Origin: Flammeovirga sp. SJP92
GTDB lineage: Bacteria > Bacteroidota > Bacteroidia > Cytophagales > Flammeovirgaceae
Assembly: GCF_001583495.1 (NCBI RefSeq)
Contig: NZ_LQAQ01000091.1
Span: 1 to 64,000, forward strand
Length of the DNA: 64,000 nucleotides
Reading direction: 5' to 3'
A model generated the notes under the pieces. That model was not told where the DNA came from and searched no databases. It was given only the letters and a program-made list of their open reading frames with translations. A program made the position numbers and the translations under genes. This document shows, piece by piece, positions 39,401 to 45,808 of the stretch. Numbering within the stretch: the stretch's first letter is position 1; each line of letters begins with the position of its first letter.

Positions 39401-42400
39401 ACATCCTTTATTTGTTGTCACTCTCAAACGAGGCCTTAAAACGACATTGGTTCCTATAATTGCACCTGTATTGTAATTATCCCTTAAGGTATCAAATGAA
39501 ACTTGAGGAGATCTATGAATCAATGTATCTGTACCGCCAATGTCAAACGTTCCGTTGTTATTAAAATCCCAATCCCATCGTACAATCTCATCATCAGTAA
39601 CTGGCGTAATACTCGATTGATCATTGAATTGAATCCCAAAACTTTGACAGACATTTGAATACGTGAAATCTCCAACGGGAATAGAATTTACAACCACAGA
39701 ATCTTCAGTAGTTTGATGAATACACCCGTCAGCAGAAGTCACTCTTAAGGTAACAGGATAAACACCTTGTCCTGGAAAAGTGTAAGTGGAAACGGCTGAG
39801 GCAGTATTAAAGTCATAAGTGCCGTCGTTGTCAATGTCCCATTCGTAATTAGCAATTGTACCTCTCGTATAAGTGCCAAAAGCAGTCGTAGAAGCATCTA
39901 ACGTGGTAGCATCACCACCACAGACTTCAGTATTTGTAAAAGAAGCGACAGGCGTAGGATTAAAAATCACTCGAATGTTATCCGTCATCACACATTCTGA
40001 AACATTCAGAGCGTTATTTGAAGCGTCATTTTTGTCAACATAGGAAGCAATAATCGTAGCTTGAATGGTATACAATTTACCATCAGCATCATCAGGATTA
40101 ATGACAAAAGGGTTAGTGTCAATTGGCCCGAAGCTAAAAGTAACTTCAGTATCGTGACCGCCATTCACTTGTGAAATTGGGTTGCCATCCACAAACCATC
40201 TATACTGTAATTCCCAAGTATAAATATAATCTACGGTTTCAATAGTATCCGTTGTGCTAAATTGACTACTCCAAGAAAGGTCTTCAATATCTAAAGTGTA
40301 AGGTCCATTGTCAGTACATAAAGTAATGTCTGGGTTTGAAATGTCTGGGCATTTTAAAATGGTCATGTCTCCGGAATAATCGGCCGGGTAACTACAGCCA
40401 TTTTCATCAAGAAAAGTCAAGTTAGGAGTAATTGTACTTAGATTTACACCTCCAATGGTACTATTATACGTGAAAGTCTGAAGACTGTCAGAACCTAATA
40501 AACCATGACCTGATGACCATTGGTAAATTGTATTTGTAATATCAGTATTGGGATCCATTACAGGATAAGCGACCATAGAGGTTGTGGCTGGTTCAAACCC
40601 AATTTTCTTTAAGATTTCATAGCTACCCGAAGTACCGCCCACTTCAATTGTCACAGAATCGGAAACATCTTGACAACCTTGTGCATCAGTCACTGTTACA
40701 ATGGCTTTGTATTGGCCGGGTCTGTCATAATAATGTGTTACACTTCCTGTAGTGGTTGTAGCGTCTACTGTTCCATCAGCATCAAAATCCCATTCCCATG
40801 AAGAAATATCTACATCATATAAAGTGTTGGTATTATCTAAATCTTGACGTCTTGTAGTATGTCCTGAAGTTTCAAAAAGAGAATCTCCAAAACTTATAAA
40901 TCCAGGGCAGACTAAACTTGTGGTATTTGGTGTGAAATCAGCCTCCAATTCTCTCATTGTTGGGACTGTAAATGTGAGTGTATTGTCAGAAGAACAGCCA
41001 AACTCATCTTGTACATTGACATTCATCGTGTACGTACCTGCGGCAATAGATAATCTTGCCTCGTCATTGGATTGAGAGATGGGGGTAAGCGGAGATCCAC
41101 CTATTGAATAAGTTATAGTTGAAGTGTTTAAGTTGTATACCTCATTATCATCTAAATCTAAATCAACCACAGTTACAATTTCATCACATAAATAATCAAA
41201 TGAAATGAAGTCACTATGAGGGGCTGGGAAAGAGAAATCGGGTCGAGTGACAATGATGCTATGTGTGTAATCTGCTGTGCAACCATCGACTTCCAACTCT
41301 AAAGTGATAGTGTGTGGCGTGCTTTGAGGTGAATTGGCACTTGCAAAAGTCACTCCCGTTAAATCAGGAATATTACCGCCTGTAGCAGTCCCTGATGCTT
41401 GATCTACCCCATCTACTTTCCATGTATAGTTTGGTGAGGTAGGGCTGAACATCAAATTCACACCTTCAAAAGTGAAATTGTCACCTACACAGCCATTATT
41501 TGGTCCATTAATAGTGACAGATCCACCCGTAATTTGAATAGGGCCAACGGTGTCATTAAAAGAACATCCACCTGTTGTAGTAACGACTACAGTACCGTTA
41601 TAATCACCAGGTATCGGAAATGTAGTGTTTACTGTAGAAGTATTGGATGAAAAAGTATATTGAATGGTAGGGTCAGCAATATGGGTAAAAGTCCATACAT
41701 AAGTGTCTCCAAGGTTTCCATCACCAGCATCAAAACTTAAATTATTATTGACGCATGTTCCTGTTGAGGTTTGAGGAGTAGGTGCGAGTTGTGGTAATGG
41801 GCCAGGCATAAAAAAGGTCGTATCTTCTGTATCTGAACAGCCATTTCCTGGTTCCATTGCTTCAATACGAACAAATACTTGTGAGCTTTCAGGAATTTCA
41901 CCTTGTGTATATCCCGCAAAAGTCGGGAAGTCTGGTTCTGCTAAGAAATTAAAGTTTTCATCTTTTGTGATTGGCGAAGTCCATGTGACAGCAGGTTGAC
42001 TTGGAGGTGTAATGGTTAACGTCCATCTGTAATCGGTATCAGCTGTACCTAGTGAATTATTGACAAAACTTAAGGTTGTAGGGTTACAATCATCTGTTGT
42101 CATTTCATGTTCTGCTTCAGAAGGTTCGATTGTAATAAAGACCGTTGTAGGTTCACCCGGACAACCATTAACTAAAGCTCTCAGTTGAACTTGAAAAACT
42201 CCAGGAAGAGCAGTTCTGTTATCGTCTACAATATCTCCGTAATAGTAGGTGCCTAAACCATTAGTGCCCACATCAACCCAGTCTAAATTACTGCCATAGC
42301 GGTACTCATAAATGATAGGATATTCACCTGATAAACCTAATCCAGTTGTATCAGTTGTTGTAGTTGTTGAAAAATTAACAGCAGTTCTAATGCATATTGG

Positions 42401-44212
42401 GTTAGTATCTACATTTAAAGTCGGATAATCAAATACTTCACCTACTTCATATAGATAGTCAATAGAAGAGTACTGACATTGGGGGTTGGCACCAATTGAA
42501 TCTAATGTCATAGAGTAAGTGATTCTATAGCTACCATGTCCTAAGTTTGAAAAATTGAGCGGATTAGTATTGTAATAGGTCGTGTCATTATTGACGGTGT
42601 TTATAACCATCCATTCTTCGCTATCTACATCAAAAGGATTGATGACTGTGGTTCCAGTTTGATCTATCCATGTGCTTGAGCCAAAGAAAGTATCATTGGC
42701 AGGCTCACAGGCTTGTGTCTGTCCGGCGGCAGTTAAGGTGAGAGGAGCAGAATAAACATCTATACTGTTTAAGGCACAATTGTCATTGATGTCTCCAGTT
42801 TGTGCATCAAAATAAAGCTCGATGGTGTGACTTCCTGTTCCTGAAACAGCAATAGTGTCAATCATGGCATTATTACCTATTGGGTTTCCTGTGTCCCCAT
42901 CCAAAACCCAATAAAAAGCACTTACATTTTGAAGGTTATTAGCTTGGACAATTACATTGAAATTCTCATTACAGTATTCTAATTCATTCGAAGAAATACT
43001 AATTCCTCCTTGTGGTAAAATAGGGATCACTTGTGGATCTGTATAGCTACAACTGTTGTCTGCAACTCCATTTAATGTTGCCGTTACCGTCACGTTTAAA
43101 GGGTTGGGTGTGGCATTTGAAAAACTATGTGAGACTACATCCCCAATGGAGTGCACAGTGGGAGATGATCCATCACCAAAATCCCATGTGATATTCATTC
43201 CTACAAGCTGAGGATCTATAGCAGAAGGAGTGTAAGTTAGAATATGTTCATCACAATCACCTGAAACCGTTGGCGTTCCGTATAAAGTGCTTATACTTCT
43301 AAAATAGATGTCAATTGAATTGTTTACAGTACCAGTACAATTATTACTTTCCGTGCCAACAGTAACATTAAAATCATTACCTAATGAACTGTCAAATGAA
43401 TGTGTGACAGTATTAATAGATGTAGTATCTAAGGTGCCATCACCAAAATCCCAGAAATAAGTTGGAGAAACATTTCCTCCATCTATATCAGTAGAGGTTG
43501 CTGTGAAAGTCACATTTTGAGTGGTGTTACAACTAAGGGTTTGTGATGCAGTAAAAGAAGTAGAATAAGGTTTTTCGACATGTATATAGTCATTTTGTCT
43601 ATAAATAAATTGACAGCCATCTGTTGTTGTGCCGCTTAATACCACATCATAATCCCCTGGGTCGTTCAGTGTTATTGTCGTGGTATTTCCTGTTAAAGGA
43701 TAAAGTTGATTGTCCACTAAAAATGATAAACTCGTAAATGTTCCGGGTGTTGTTTGTGTTAATGTAATAGTACCACCCACGCAAATACTTTGAACATCGG
43801 CGAAAAAGGAGCCTTCTGGTTGATCAAAAACTTCAATGATGTTTAGTCCTGTGGTTATGGTTTTGGTGGTTGTAGTAGCACTTAAAGAGTCATAATCATC
43901 AAAAGTGACTGTCATGCCATAGACTCCAGTAGTATTAAACTGTTCAAATGGAGTGGGTAGATTTGAAAACGGAGCTTGAGTTACACTATTGTCAATTCTG
44001 GACCACATGTAATTGGAATAGGAATGACTAGCCTGGGGAGAAATGGAGAACTCTATGGCTACACCTCCACAACCACTAATTACTACATTAGGATCAGAAT
44101 AGGTAGTTCCGTTATATTCTCTGATGATCGTTTGAGCATGTAATTTATTGACTAAAAGACTTAGGGTACAAATAATCAAAAAAAGTAATGTTTTTAATAC
44201 CGACTTGTTCAT
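24500..44212 (-). CDS. giant modular surface protein with T9SS type B (gliding motility-associated) C-terminal domain
   Basis: 6,570 residues from ATG 44212; a GTG 18 bp earlier is less likely. Signal peptide MNKSVLKTLLFLIICTLSLL...LHA, cleaved before Gln27. The N-terminal 1,700 residues include PKD-type domains with the WDFGDG-like core near residues 254, 344, 1142, 1459, 1552 and 1681. From about 1,725 to 6,065 there are about 42 modules of roughly 100 residues. Each has a Y-x-W core, usually two Cys, and an ending such as F-x-FYRTP; they are arranged in five-module super-units. Two more PKD cores follow near 6,102 and 6,190, then Ig-like segments with FQWNTGQTT motifs. The last 100 residues (TPNAFTPNGDGINDEF to GNYTYTIRY...LLIR) form the type B sorting domain, which directs secretion through T9SS and attachment to the surface or release via a PorP/SprF partner. 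The role is likely adhesion or gliding by analogy with SprB. No catalytic domain was seen. Confidence 0.93.
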   Translation of the reverse strand: MNKSVLKTLLFLIICTLSLLVNKLHAQTIIREYNGTTYSDPNVVISGCGGVAIEFSISPQASHSYSNYMWSRIDNSVTQAPFSNLPTPFEQFNTTGVYGMTVTFDDYDSLSATTTTKTITTGLNIIEVFDQPEGSFFADVQSICVGGTITLTQTTPGTFTSLSFLVDNQLYPLTGNTTTITLNDPGDYDVVLSGTTTDGCQFIYRQNDYIHVEKPYSTSFTASQTLSCNTTQNVTFTATSTDIDGGNVSPTYFWDFGDGTLDTTSINTVTHSFDSSLGNDFNVTVGTESNNCTGTVNNSIDIYFRSISTLYGTPTVSGDCDEHILTYTPSAIDPQLVGMNITWDFGDGSSPTVHSIGDVVSHSFSNATPNPLNVTVTATLNGVADNSCSYTDPQVIPILPQGGISISSNELEYCNENFNVIVQANNLQNVSAFYWVLDGDTGNPIGNNAMIDTIAVSGTGSHTIELYFDAQTGDINDNCALNSIDVYSAPLTLTAAGQTQACEPANDTFFGSSTWIDQTGTTVINPFDVDSEEWMVINTVNNDTTYYNTNPLNFSNLGHGSYRITYSMTLDSIGANPQCQYSSIDYLYEVGEVFDYPTLNVDTNPICIRTAVNFSTTTTTDTTGLGLSGEYPIIYEYRYGSNLDWVDVGTNGLGTYYYGDIVDDNRTALPGVFQVQLRALVNGCPGEPTTVFITIEPSEAEHEMTTDDCNPTTLSFVNNSLGTADTDYRWTLTITPPSQPAVTWTSPITKDENFNFLAEPDFPTFAGYTQGEIPESSQVFVRIEAMEPGNGCSDTEDTTFFMPGPLPQLAPTPQTSTGTCVNNNLSFDAGDGNLGDTYVWTFTHIADPTIQYTFSSNTSTVNTTFPIPGDYNGTVVVTTTGGCSFNDTVGPIQITGGSVTINGPNNGCVGDNFTFEGVNLMFSPTSPNYTWKVDGVDQASGTATGGNIPDLTGVTFASANSPQSTPHTITLELEVDGCTADYTHSIIVTRPDFSFPAPHSDFISFDYLCDEIVTVVDLDLDDNEVYNLNTSTITYSIGGSPLTPISQSNDEARLSIAAGTYTMNVNVQDEFGCSSDNTLTFTVPTMRELEADFTPNTTSLVCPGFISFGDSLFETSGHTTRRQDLDNTNTLYDVDISSWEWDFDADGTVDATTTTGSVTHYYDRPGQYKAIVTVTDAQGCQDVSDSVTIEVGGTSGSYEILKKIGFEPATTSMVAYPVMDPNTDITNTIYQWSSGHGLLGSDSLQTFTYNSTIGGVNLSTITPNLTFLDENGCSYPADYSGDMTILKCPDISNPDITLCTDNGPYTLDIEDLSWSSQFSTTDTIETVDYIYTWELQYRWFVDGNPISQVNGGHDTEVTFSFGPIDTNPFVINPDDADGKLYTIQATIIASYVDKNDASNNALNVSECVMTDNIRVIFNPTPVASFTNTEVCGGDATTLDASTTAFGTYTRGTIANYEWDIDNDGTYDFNTASAVSTYTFPGQGVYPVTLRVTSADGCIHQTTEDSVVVNSIPVGDFTYSNVCQSFGIQFNDQSSITPVTDDEIVRWDWDFNNNGTFDIGGTDTLIHRSPQVSFDTLRDNYNTGAIIGTNVVLRPRLRVTTNKGCTFDYVPSTDSLLVFSFDDPVANLSAQRTSDALSNEVCLGQEMQFNDLSTVSNANIASYIGSGVLPAGVNDINAWVWDFGDGNWSSVQNPAHTYANEGTYTVRLMVTTARGCSHNNSITVHVRENPDPEIGTDSLIVCDDQTVSLRPIANDSTNFAYTWSKLTGPTNGTVIENNLNSHTATVDVNESNFNAGESVIDVRYQLGIVDNNHPTACTTFDTVDVQFHRFPNIALDTTLMACDTSAYYEALPFGAETINGFTYQWTQVYLTGGTVTETNLTDQNFTVRPNSYNDGSTIIRSKYYIDVTNAIGCTDRDSIEFEFYRRPDFASLSHAYPTCNTSNRSLYVVDFHPFGLTESLPHNTAYDYTWSMSSSASDHNVDPAFLSALINQVTASDTVQNLSLDVVEDYFKDDSLNLWFEIDLHVENSFDNTCLKDTSFIVNIERRPRELNLMDPRVDPCNLSVTLNHHTETLDFDYRWRATSASAEYNGASIPDTYAQTRTLNFTDADFATGESQFTIVMNNRVRKNSSPRCGINRDISLDFFRTPDINFSETWPSGNNCATNVMLSSGSEVIPGFDYTWVQTSVSNGTVNHDATSNKDINLSVGSWNTGETVITVTYELTVTNSASTTCMDVENYTIEFHRTPEISYNPTALNCALVDTVTANNEALNTATFTWVENTVSGGTLNTTDNGNEYIIEVDNFDPTSHRIDGNYTVNIANSTASTCDNDTTFDIVFYRTPDIAFTDTRSDSCALTNTFRPFGTTAITGYNYQWRELYVNGGTITTNALTDQDLTFNVTSFDQDTAFIDVAYELYVENSDATGCSDIDTVMFQFYRTPNLNVFRKQKPNSECGLSVELYPLDTVEVINHTEGFDYTWTLDASTVTGAPSNTLPASVITDITNQVNTQNFNLNMPLTAFDAGSNEITFELDLNIEHSASGVNCAVDSTILLSFKRPPVIDMVEVKADSCALSTTLQPFGTETITGFNYDWEVVSITNYTNTTYGVGQTFTTQDLNVNLVDSDFTPTEAKIEMIVSLEVQNQLSPADSSCIDIVRDTLIFYRTPEIATPFLSNKVNTCDHTATSEPFATNVNGFSYVWTKVGETDGAVTNSSLTDRQITVSLDTFATNSLQVDAQYRLRVFNTEYPDCYDEETVDFEFYRTPEMAFDDPMSYCASIDSSMTFRSTNEAYIHYGSDFYWNLNSISGGTIDSTAGGTEVFTIDVASWDTDAVQIDAEYTLSISNPSTHTCDDDTTFQVTFFRTPEIQFASTKTDSCALADVIQPFNGEDIPLFTRIWRQLSVSGGTITQNSTNSDLDLDITANTFDLNSTTITVQYELTAVNSASTSCVDKDTVEFYFYRTPNYDSYDEQQPLGFCGGLVQVSPLGLTEVINHNNGFDYTWTLDPTSVSGAGADGNTLSATILNTLSLNENSQNLNVSVVDGDYENGAHILRFNMDLNIRHSNSNITCADSSKTVMFQYYRYPDISFSEQKADSCDLTTTLQPFGGEIINGFSYNWEIQNITGYDGSTYAVNDTYTTQNPSFTVTDDDFIDTESVIAITIELTAVNNEAILDNSCRNTQTYTFYFYRTPQIKTNFLSTKAQQCDNTGVASPFDTHINGYVYQWSLDSMSTTNGEVSGVVIDDSGLANRELNVLVDSFTDLHSIMTAHYKLRVINSNQPTCFAEDTVSFRFYRTPEVMLTSMTGACQNAVMVSSTNEMLLDVDFDWTLISESGGTVVTNPTNHDGNRTITFTAVDYDPTESEINSTYMITLLNSGESMCDDDTTFSFTLYRHPEINLTYTRATADSCANALTIAPYAGEGINGFTNAWSEVTRTGGAITTSSLTDEDLTITLDTFAINSTRIDTRYLLTSFNTNSVACEDSMSLATTLYRQADFTNFNESRADGICGLEMTLSPLGLVENIPHDSGFDYTWSYDSVNVTGADNDILPTAVINSFYSQINNQNLSLTLPLEAFADGSNKIEIPVTISIENTDQNSCVNAYNHTMVFYRPPVIDIQQSLTSCGVANTITSFGTENVSSAFNFNWSFTEVGGTVTNSSLTDQDLTFTNPVFNNGSDTIRINVALTVENIENTTCQADTAFTFLFYKEPVINFTQSLTGCDSINLIQPHGTEILNGFTYVWEETQRSGGQLGITSGYSLSTQDIELEMVSFDSGSHKIDAEYKLTASNTDTLGNALCSDIDSTSFTILRVPSINIQQTLSAGDCGPTNTVTTFGTETITGFVYEWTPVTVLGGTINHSSTSTQNVTFDTPVFDASSHQIDVTYTVVARNSENPTTCFDTETVSFTFYRTPDINLAYTRATADSCSNALTISPFANEAIGSYNNTWSEVSRTGGTITTSTNTNDENITLTVDSFDLNSTRIDTRYLLETYNRNATNCEDSMSIATTLYRQADFTNFNESRADGICGLEMTLSPLGTTEAIPHNSGFDYTWSYDSLNVTGADNDRLPSAVINSFYSQVNSQNLSLTLPLEAFADGSNKIEIPVTISIENTDQNSCVNAHNHTMVFYRPPVIDIQQSLAGCGITNTITPFGNENVSSAFTFNWSFTEVGGSITNSSLTDQDLTFSNPVFDNGSDTIRINVALTVENNENTICQADTAFTFLFYKEPVITFTQSITNCDSINLIRPFGTEILNGYDYAWQQTQLSGGQIVIASGYSMSTQDLELEKSSFDLGSHKIDARYELTVTNNDTLGNQVCTDTESANFTILRVPSMTIQQSLVAGDCGNSNTVTTFGTETITGFTFGWTPVSVLGGTINLSSNSTQNVTFDTPVFDASSHQIDVTYTVVARNSENPTTCFDTETVSFTFYRTPDINLAYTRATADSCSNALTISPFANEAIGSYNNTWSEVSRTGGTITTSTNTNDENITLTVDSFDLNSTRIDTRYLLETYNRNATSCEDSMSIATTLYRQADFTNFNESRADGICGLEMTLSPLGTTEVIAHNSGFDYTWSYDSLNVTGADNNRLPSSVINSFYSQVNSQNLSLTLPLEAFADGSNKIEIPVTISIENTDQNSCVNAHNHTMVFYRPPVIDIQQSLAGCGITNTITPFGSENVSSAFTFNWSFTEVGGSITNSSLTDQDLTFSNPVFDNGSDTIRINVALTVENNENTTCQADTTFTFLFYKEPVITFTQSITNCDSINLIRPFGTEVLNGYDYAWQQTQLSGGQVAITSGYSMSTQDIELEKSSFDLGSHKIDARYQLTVTNNDTLGNQVCTDTESANFTILRVPSIDIQQSLIAGDCGSTNTVTTFGNETISGFVYEWTPQTVTGGTISISSSSTQNVVFDSPTFDPTSNKIDVTYNVVVRNSENPTTCFDTETVTFTFYRTPDATLQPISSVCSSSSILLTTQESYVPNFNYLWTLIDTRVDHNPNTETLVAPQVIQNDNTYTLNSPVDIEGFFPTGSSEITYEYEVSVENSQSPGCTDKDTIEATFFRVPILKSTQSLDSTNCELVNVIRPFGTESIPNYTYNWTELAVNGGTIDVTYLDAQNQDAQFTVTAFDSLSHRIDVSYRVIITNNAGACTGNETYNFTFFRTPQASLSHLNLTPACMDSDVVLFPIDSENAGFTYQWTPISVMTDNGIDLLASNIKPLESNLNTHTLTLNHSPSFPQNAVRVTSVYELTVTNADNHCTSTDQVTVIFDRDALLSLNANIFSTCDQSDLTLQTVEPRTDNYTYTWSIDSIYTDNGASISSLSNVNTATVGSMTIDGDPSDFPLGSALITAKYNVHAENQLNADCDADTSYTVMIARQPMISFTDNHAGCALDSVTIKPFGDEMINGFNYNWSIVNIDGYNGNSASLLSSQNNDQNIDIHFSNTDFSTGRSQIEVTFELTADNPNESGCSDTQQHTLVFFRVPMIDFTVTKAGNDSCANEMTISPFNEVVSDYTYQWSMLSSTNGTVSMANDQVRDLVLNNPVFDQGETRIDLRYQLQITNNNVNASQPCITTEEISVSFFKTPILENDLLTNAIDCNSNAKLKALTFGINSSQENNYVFDWTINNLSGGTIDTVSVLDSLLIDVNTFNQGSGEINFAINLDAHNAYQYNTCLANDTRSLTFYRTPQISLNTSASDLCEDNQFTITTGEELVSHFDYNWTINITDDIGNNTGAVDSTSNGSRGHELVFSNPTFPIGASYIEIEATLNVSNGNSGCTDSETITLRFHKQPELSITSSSPSSCDSNAITLRPTQNEVTNFTYTWERMSIVSEINTTDGANIGISSMSDYEVTLDNPTFPTGSAQVSAWYKLTVSNPANPYCTMVSDSIEVTFFRSPVTALGEDIQVSCDSTLITTTPINEELIGNFSYNWVINRIDSDKRESDPNAQITINNATEYEPTFEVTNIPDDASSVTAYISLTTENQLNSCGTSTDEIVVTFLRTPTVSLPDDMADCQERTFLLSPNETELTGMDYEWEVIHSTGGSVNAQNNMNSYLASLSDPVFNSNSFEINSTVVLRVNNKLNANCIAVDTMNIMFHRTPIAHFVVDKGFGCQEELMHFSTRNAEVPHEGSVFEWDFDNNGSYEIQTSGDTTYTFNTVGDHPVNMRIITPAGCISETFTSVVPIHEIPTPSFTFSDICIGEVAQFVNTTAQLTQSGDHGVKAVKWDFDYNETNGALFDAFETNASFQYPEAGTFKVLVEVTNNGGCTNTYIDSITVTPLPVVTLASDIWICEGLTTTLSPEVDVPVSFQWNTGQTTKDIEVAPAKETTYTLTVTNKQGCINTHDITVHVIPDIDMDSEQESCETEAITFDARIPEYEGTIQTYAWSTGETTPTIDVLENGTYSVTTMVEHTSGTMCEFTHEFKATFHPNPEMVLEDTTFCFEFGDLLQVGAVEGNNFTYQWNTGETSRVVTRDRSGVYTVMVTDETHATRCTTIDTISVNQICPARMNTPNAFTPNGDGINDEFLLEPAYAIDIDLHIFNNWGESIFHKEYKTSFEASSNGNGWNGKYKGADMISGNYTYTIRYVSEKDGSVTEKTGQILLIR
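26020..39035 (-). repeat. array of about 42 Cys-containing modules of about 100 residues
   Basis: Read from the translation: each module starts after an [FY]-[YH]-R-x-P-like boundary, has a first Cys 10-15 residues in, a GF-x-Y-x-W core, and a second Cys about 12 residues before the next boundary. A longer module variant with H-N-x-G-F-D-Y-T-W and a -N-L-S-L-L-P- segment recurs every fifth module. Confidence 0.85.
29429..34052 (-). repeat. three tandem copies of a five-module super-repeat (1542, 1542 and about 1540 bp)
   Basis: The same DNA landmark (ATCTGGTGTACGG on the plus strand) occurs at 29429, 30971 and 32513, exactly 1542 bp apart, with a diverged copy near 34052. The first two intervals are the most alike: bases 30762-31090 and 32304-32632 are identical at all 329 positions I compared. 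Confidence 0.9.
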
Positions 44213-44329
44213 AATATCTATGTTCAGCACACTTAAAAGGAAGGTCAGCCCTTTTCTTTATAGTTAGTGAGTAATTGGTACAATTAATATTTAGCGTTGG
44301 ATAGCTTTCAAGACACTTTTAGGTGTATT

Positions 44330-44372
44330 AAAAATTATCCTCTTAGAATTTAAGAAATTCTAAGGGGATAAT
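44330..44372 (-). terminator. hairpin between PorP/SprF-like gene and giant cargo gene
   Basis: 18-bp stem with one mismatch (44334-44351 with 44355-44372) and a TTTTT tract on the minus strand, 52 bp after the PorP/SprF stop. It may end that transcript or reduce read-through into the giant gene. Confidence 0.65.
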
Positions 44373-44423
44373 TCAACTTATGTAAGTATATTCTGAAATG
44401 TTTTAAATTAAATTGTACTATTC

Positions 44424-45488
44424 TTATAACAAAGGGGATGGACAAGATAATTCCAACGGTTTTCTCTTAGGTTTCTTTCGATAATCTTTATATAAATTAA
44501 AGGTATATTGTAAACTAATTTCATGTGAGTTTGCATTTTGTTGTGGCAGGTCAGAAGTGGTAATATCATAGCTGTATCCAAAGTTGATGTTTCCCATTTT
44601 TATACCCGTCAGTAGCACCACTGCGTCATGGTTAATGGCGTTGTCTTTTTCAGCACTTTTCAGTAGTGGTAGACCTCTGTACCAAACGCCAAAAAGGAGA
44701 GGAGCGTAGTGTAAGTAAGCGCCAATACTTAATTGATCATTTTTGCCTTGAGATTGATAATGTCCAGCAATCGTTATTGATCTTCTTTTGTATTCTGGAA
44801 TATGTGTTCTATGTCCCTTATATTCTAAAGGAATCATATAACCGGCTTCTACAGAAACTTTGACAGGGAGATAAGCTTGTTCTCCTAAAAATGATATATT
44901 AGGTGTAGTGATATGTTTAAGTCCAACACCAACCCAATACTTCTCGCCGTAGAGCATTGCACCTGTACTGACGTCAGCGTAATTTACTTGATCGTTAATG
45001 AATGGTTCATTAGTAGCTCCGCCTGTATAGCCAAAACTGTCTAGTTGGTCATTGAAAATCAATGCAGAGCGGTCTAGTTTGTTCTGTCCATAACCTACTT
45101 GCAATCCAAGGTTTAATCCCATGTATTGATTAATGCCAATAGTGTAAGATCCTGAAGCAATTGCCTCTAAATGAGTGAGTGGTGTTCCTTCGTTAACTCC
45201 AAATTGATCTTGTTTGATATAACCGCCAAGTGAGAAGTTTTTGTACTTGAAGTTATGGTCAAATGCGGCCATAAATGAGACAATACTTGAAGGTAATCCT
45301 GCCCATTGTTTTCTATAGTTTACAACGGCTCTCGTTTGTCCTCCAGATCCAGTTAATGCTGGGTTCAGGTACATAGGAGTGGCGTAATATTGTGAAAACT
45401 GAGTGTCTTGAGCGATGCTTTTATATGGAGTGAAATAGGATGTGATAATAGCAATTAAAAGCAGATGGTGAATAAAATTAGGTTTCAT
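44424..45488 (-). CDS. PorP/SprF-family type IX secretion system outer membrane protein
   Basis: 354 residues. Signal peptide MKPNFIHHLLLIAIITSYF...SIAQ, then the family hallmark DTQFSQYYATPMYLNPALTG and a beta-barrel of about 14 strands (for example YTIGINQYMGLNLGLQVGYG, INFGYSYDITTSDLPQQ). PorP/SprF proteins work with T9SS cargo bearing type B sorting domains; the SprF-SprB pair of Flavobacterium is the model. Here it lies immediately upstream of the giant type B cargo gene on the same strand (211-bp gap with a hairpin), so it is very likely the dedicated partner. In the model pair sprF is downstream of sprB; here the order is reversed. Confidence 0.92.
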   Translation of the reverse strand: MKPNFIHHLLLIAIITSYFTPYKSIAQDTQFSQYYATPMYLNPALTGSGGQTRAVVNYRKQWAGLPSSIVSFMAAFDHNFKYKNFSLGGYIKQDQFGVNEGTPLTHLEAIASGSYTIGINQYMGLNLGLQVGYGQNKLDRSALIFNDQLDSFGYTGGATNEPFINDQVNYADVSTGAMLYGEKYWVGVGLKHITTPNISFLGEQAYLPVKVSVEAGYMIPLEYKGHRTHIPEYKRRSITIAGHYQSQGKNDQLSIGAYLHYAPLLFGVWYRGLPLLKSAEKDNAINHDAVVLLTGIKMGNINFGYSYDITTSDLPQQNANSHEISLQYTFNLYKDYRKKPKRKPLELSCPSPLL

Positions 45489-45742
45489 AGTAAGTTAATT
45501 GGGTGAGTATTATTATAAGAACGTTTTCTATGGAATTTGTGTTTCTAAAAAAGTGGAAAAGTACTTACATTGTAAGGGTTCGGTGACTTTCAATCTTGAC
45601 AATTGAAAAAGTTAGTTTTTTATTCTTTTATCTTGAAATCTTACTTAACTTATTTGAATTGTAAATTGTACTATTCTAGTATTTAGTTTATAATATTACA
45701 TATTTTATTTAAAATAATATTCAACCTTACTTTAATGCAACC
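45489..45742. other. intergenic, no gene seen
   Basis: AT-rich region upstream of the PorP/SprF-like gene; it should contain its promoter, but no TAnnTTTG box was found. Confidence 0.45.
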
Positions 45743-45774
45743 AAAAAAAGGAAACCAATTTGAATTGATTTCCT
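45743..45774 (-). terminator. terminator of LpxL-like acyltransferase gene
   Basis: Stem AGGAAACCAATT/AATTGATTTCCT with one mismatch, 2-4-nt loop, T7 on the minus strand. Confidence 0.78.
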
Positions 45775-45808
45775 TTCTTTTTTATCTCAAAATAGAGCTT
45801 AACGACAA

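Noticed and set aside
44213-44230. GTG start for the giant protein
   Set aside because: The ATG at 44212 gives a standard signal peptide; the six extra residues add nothing.
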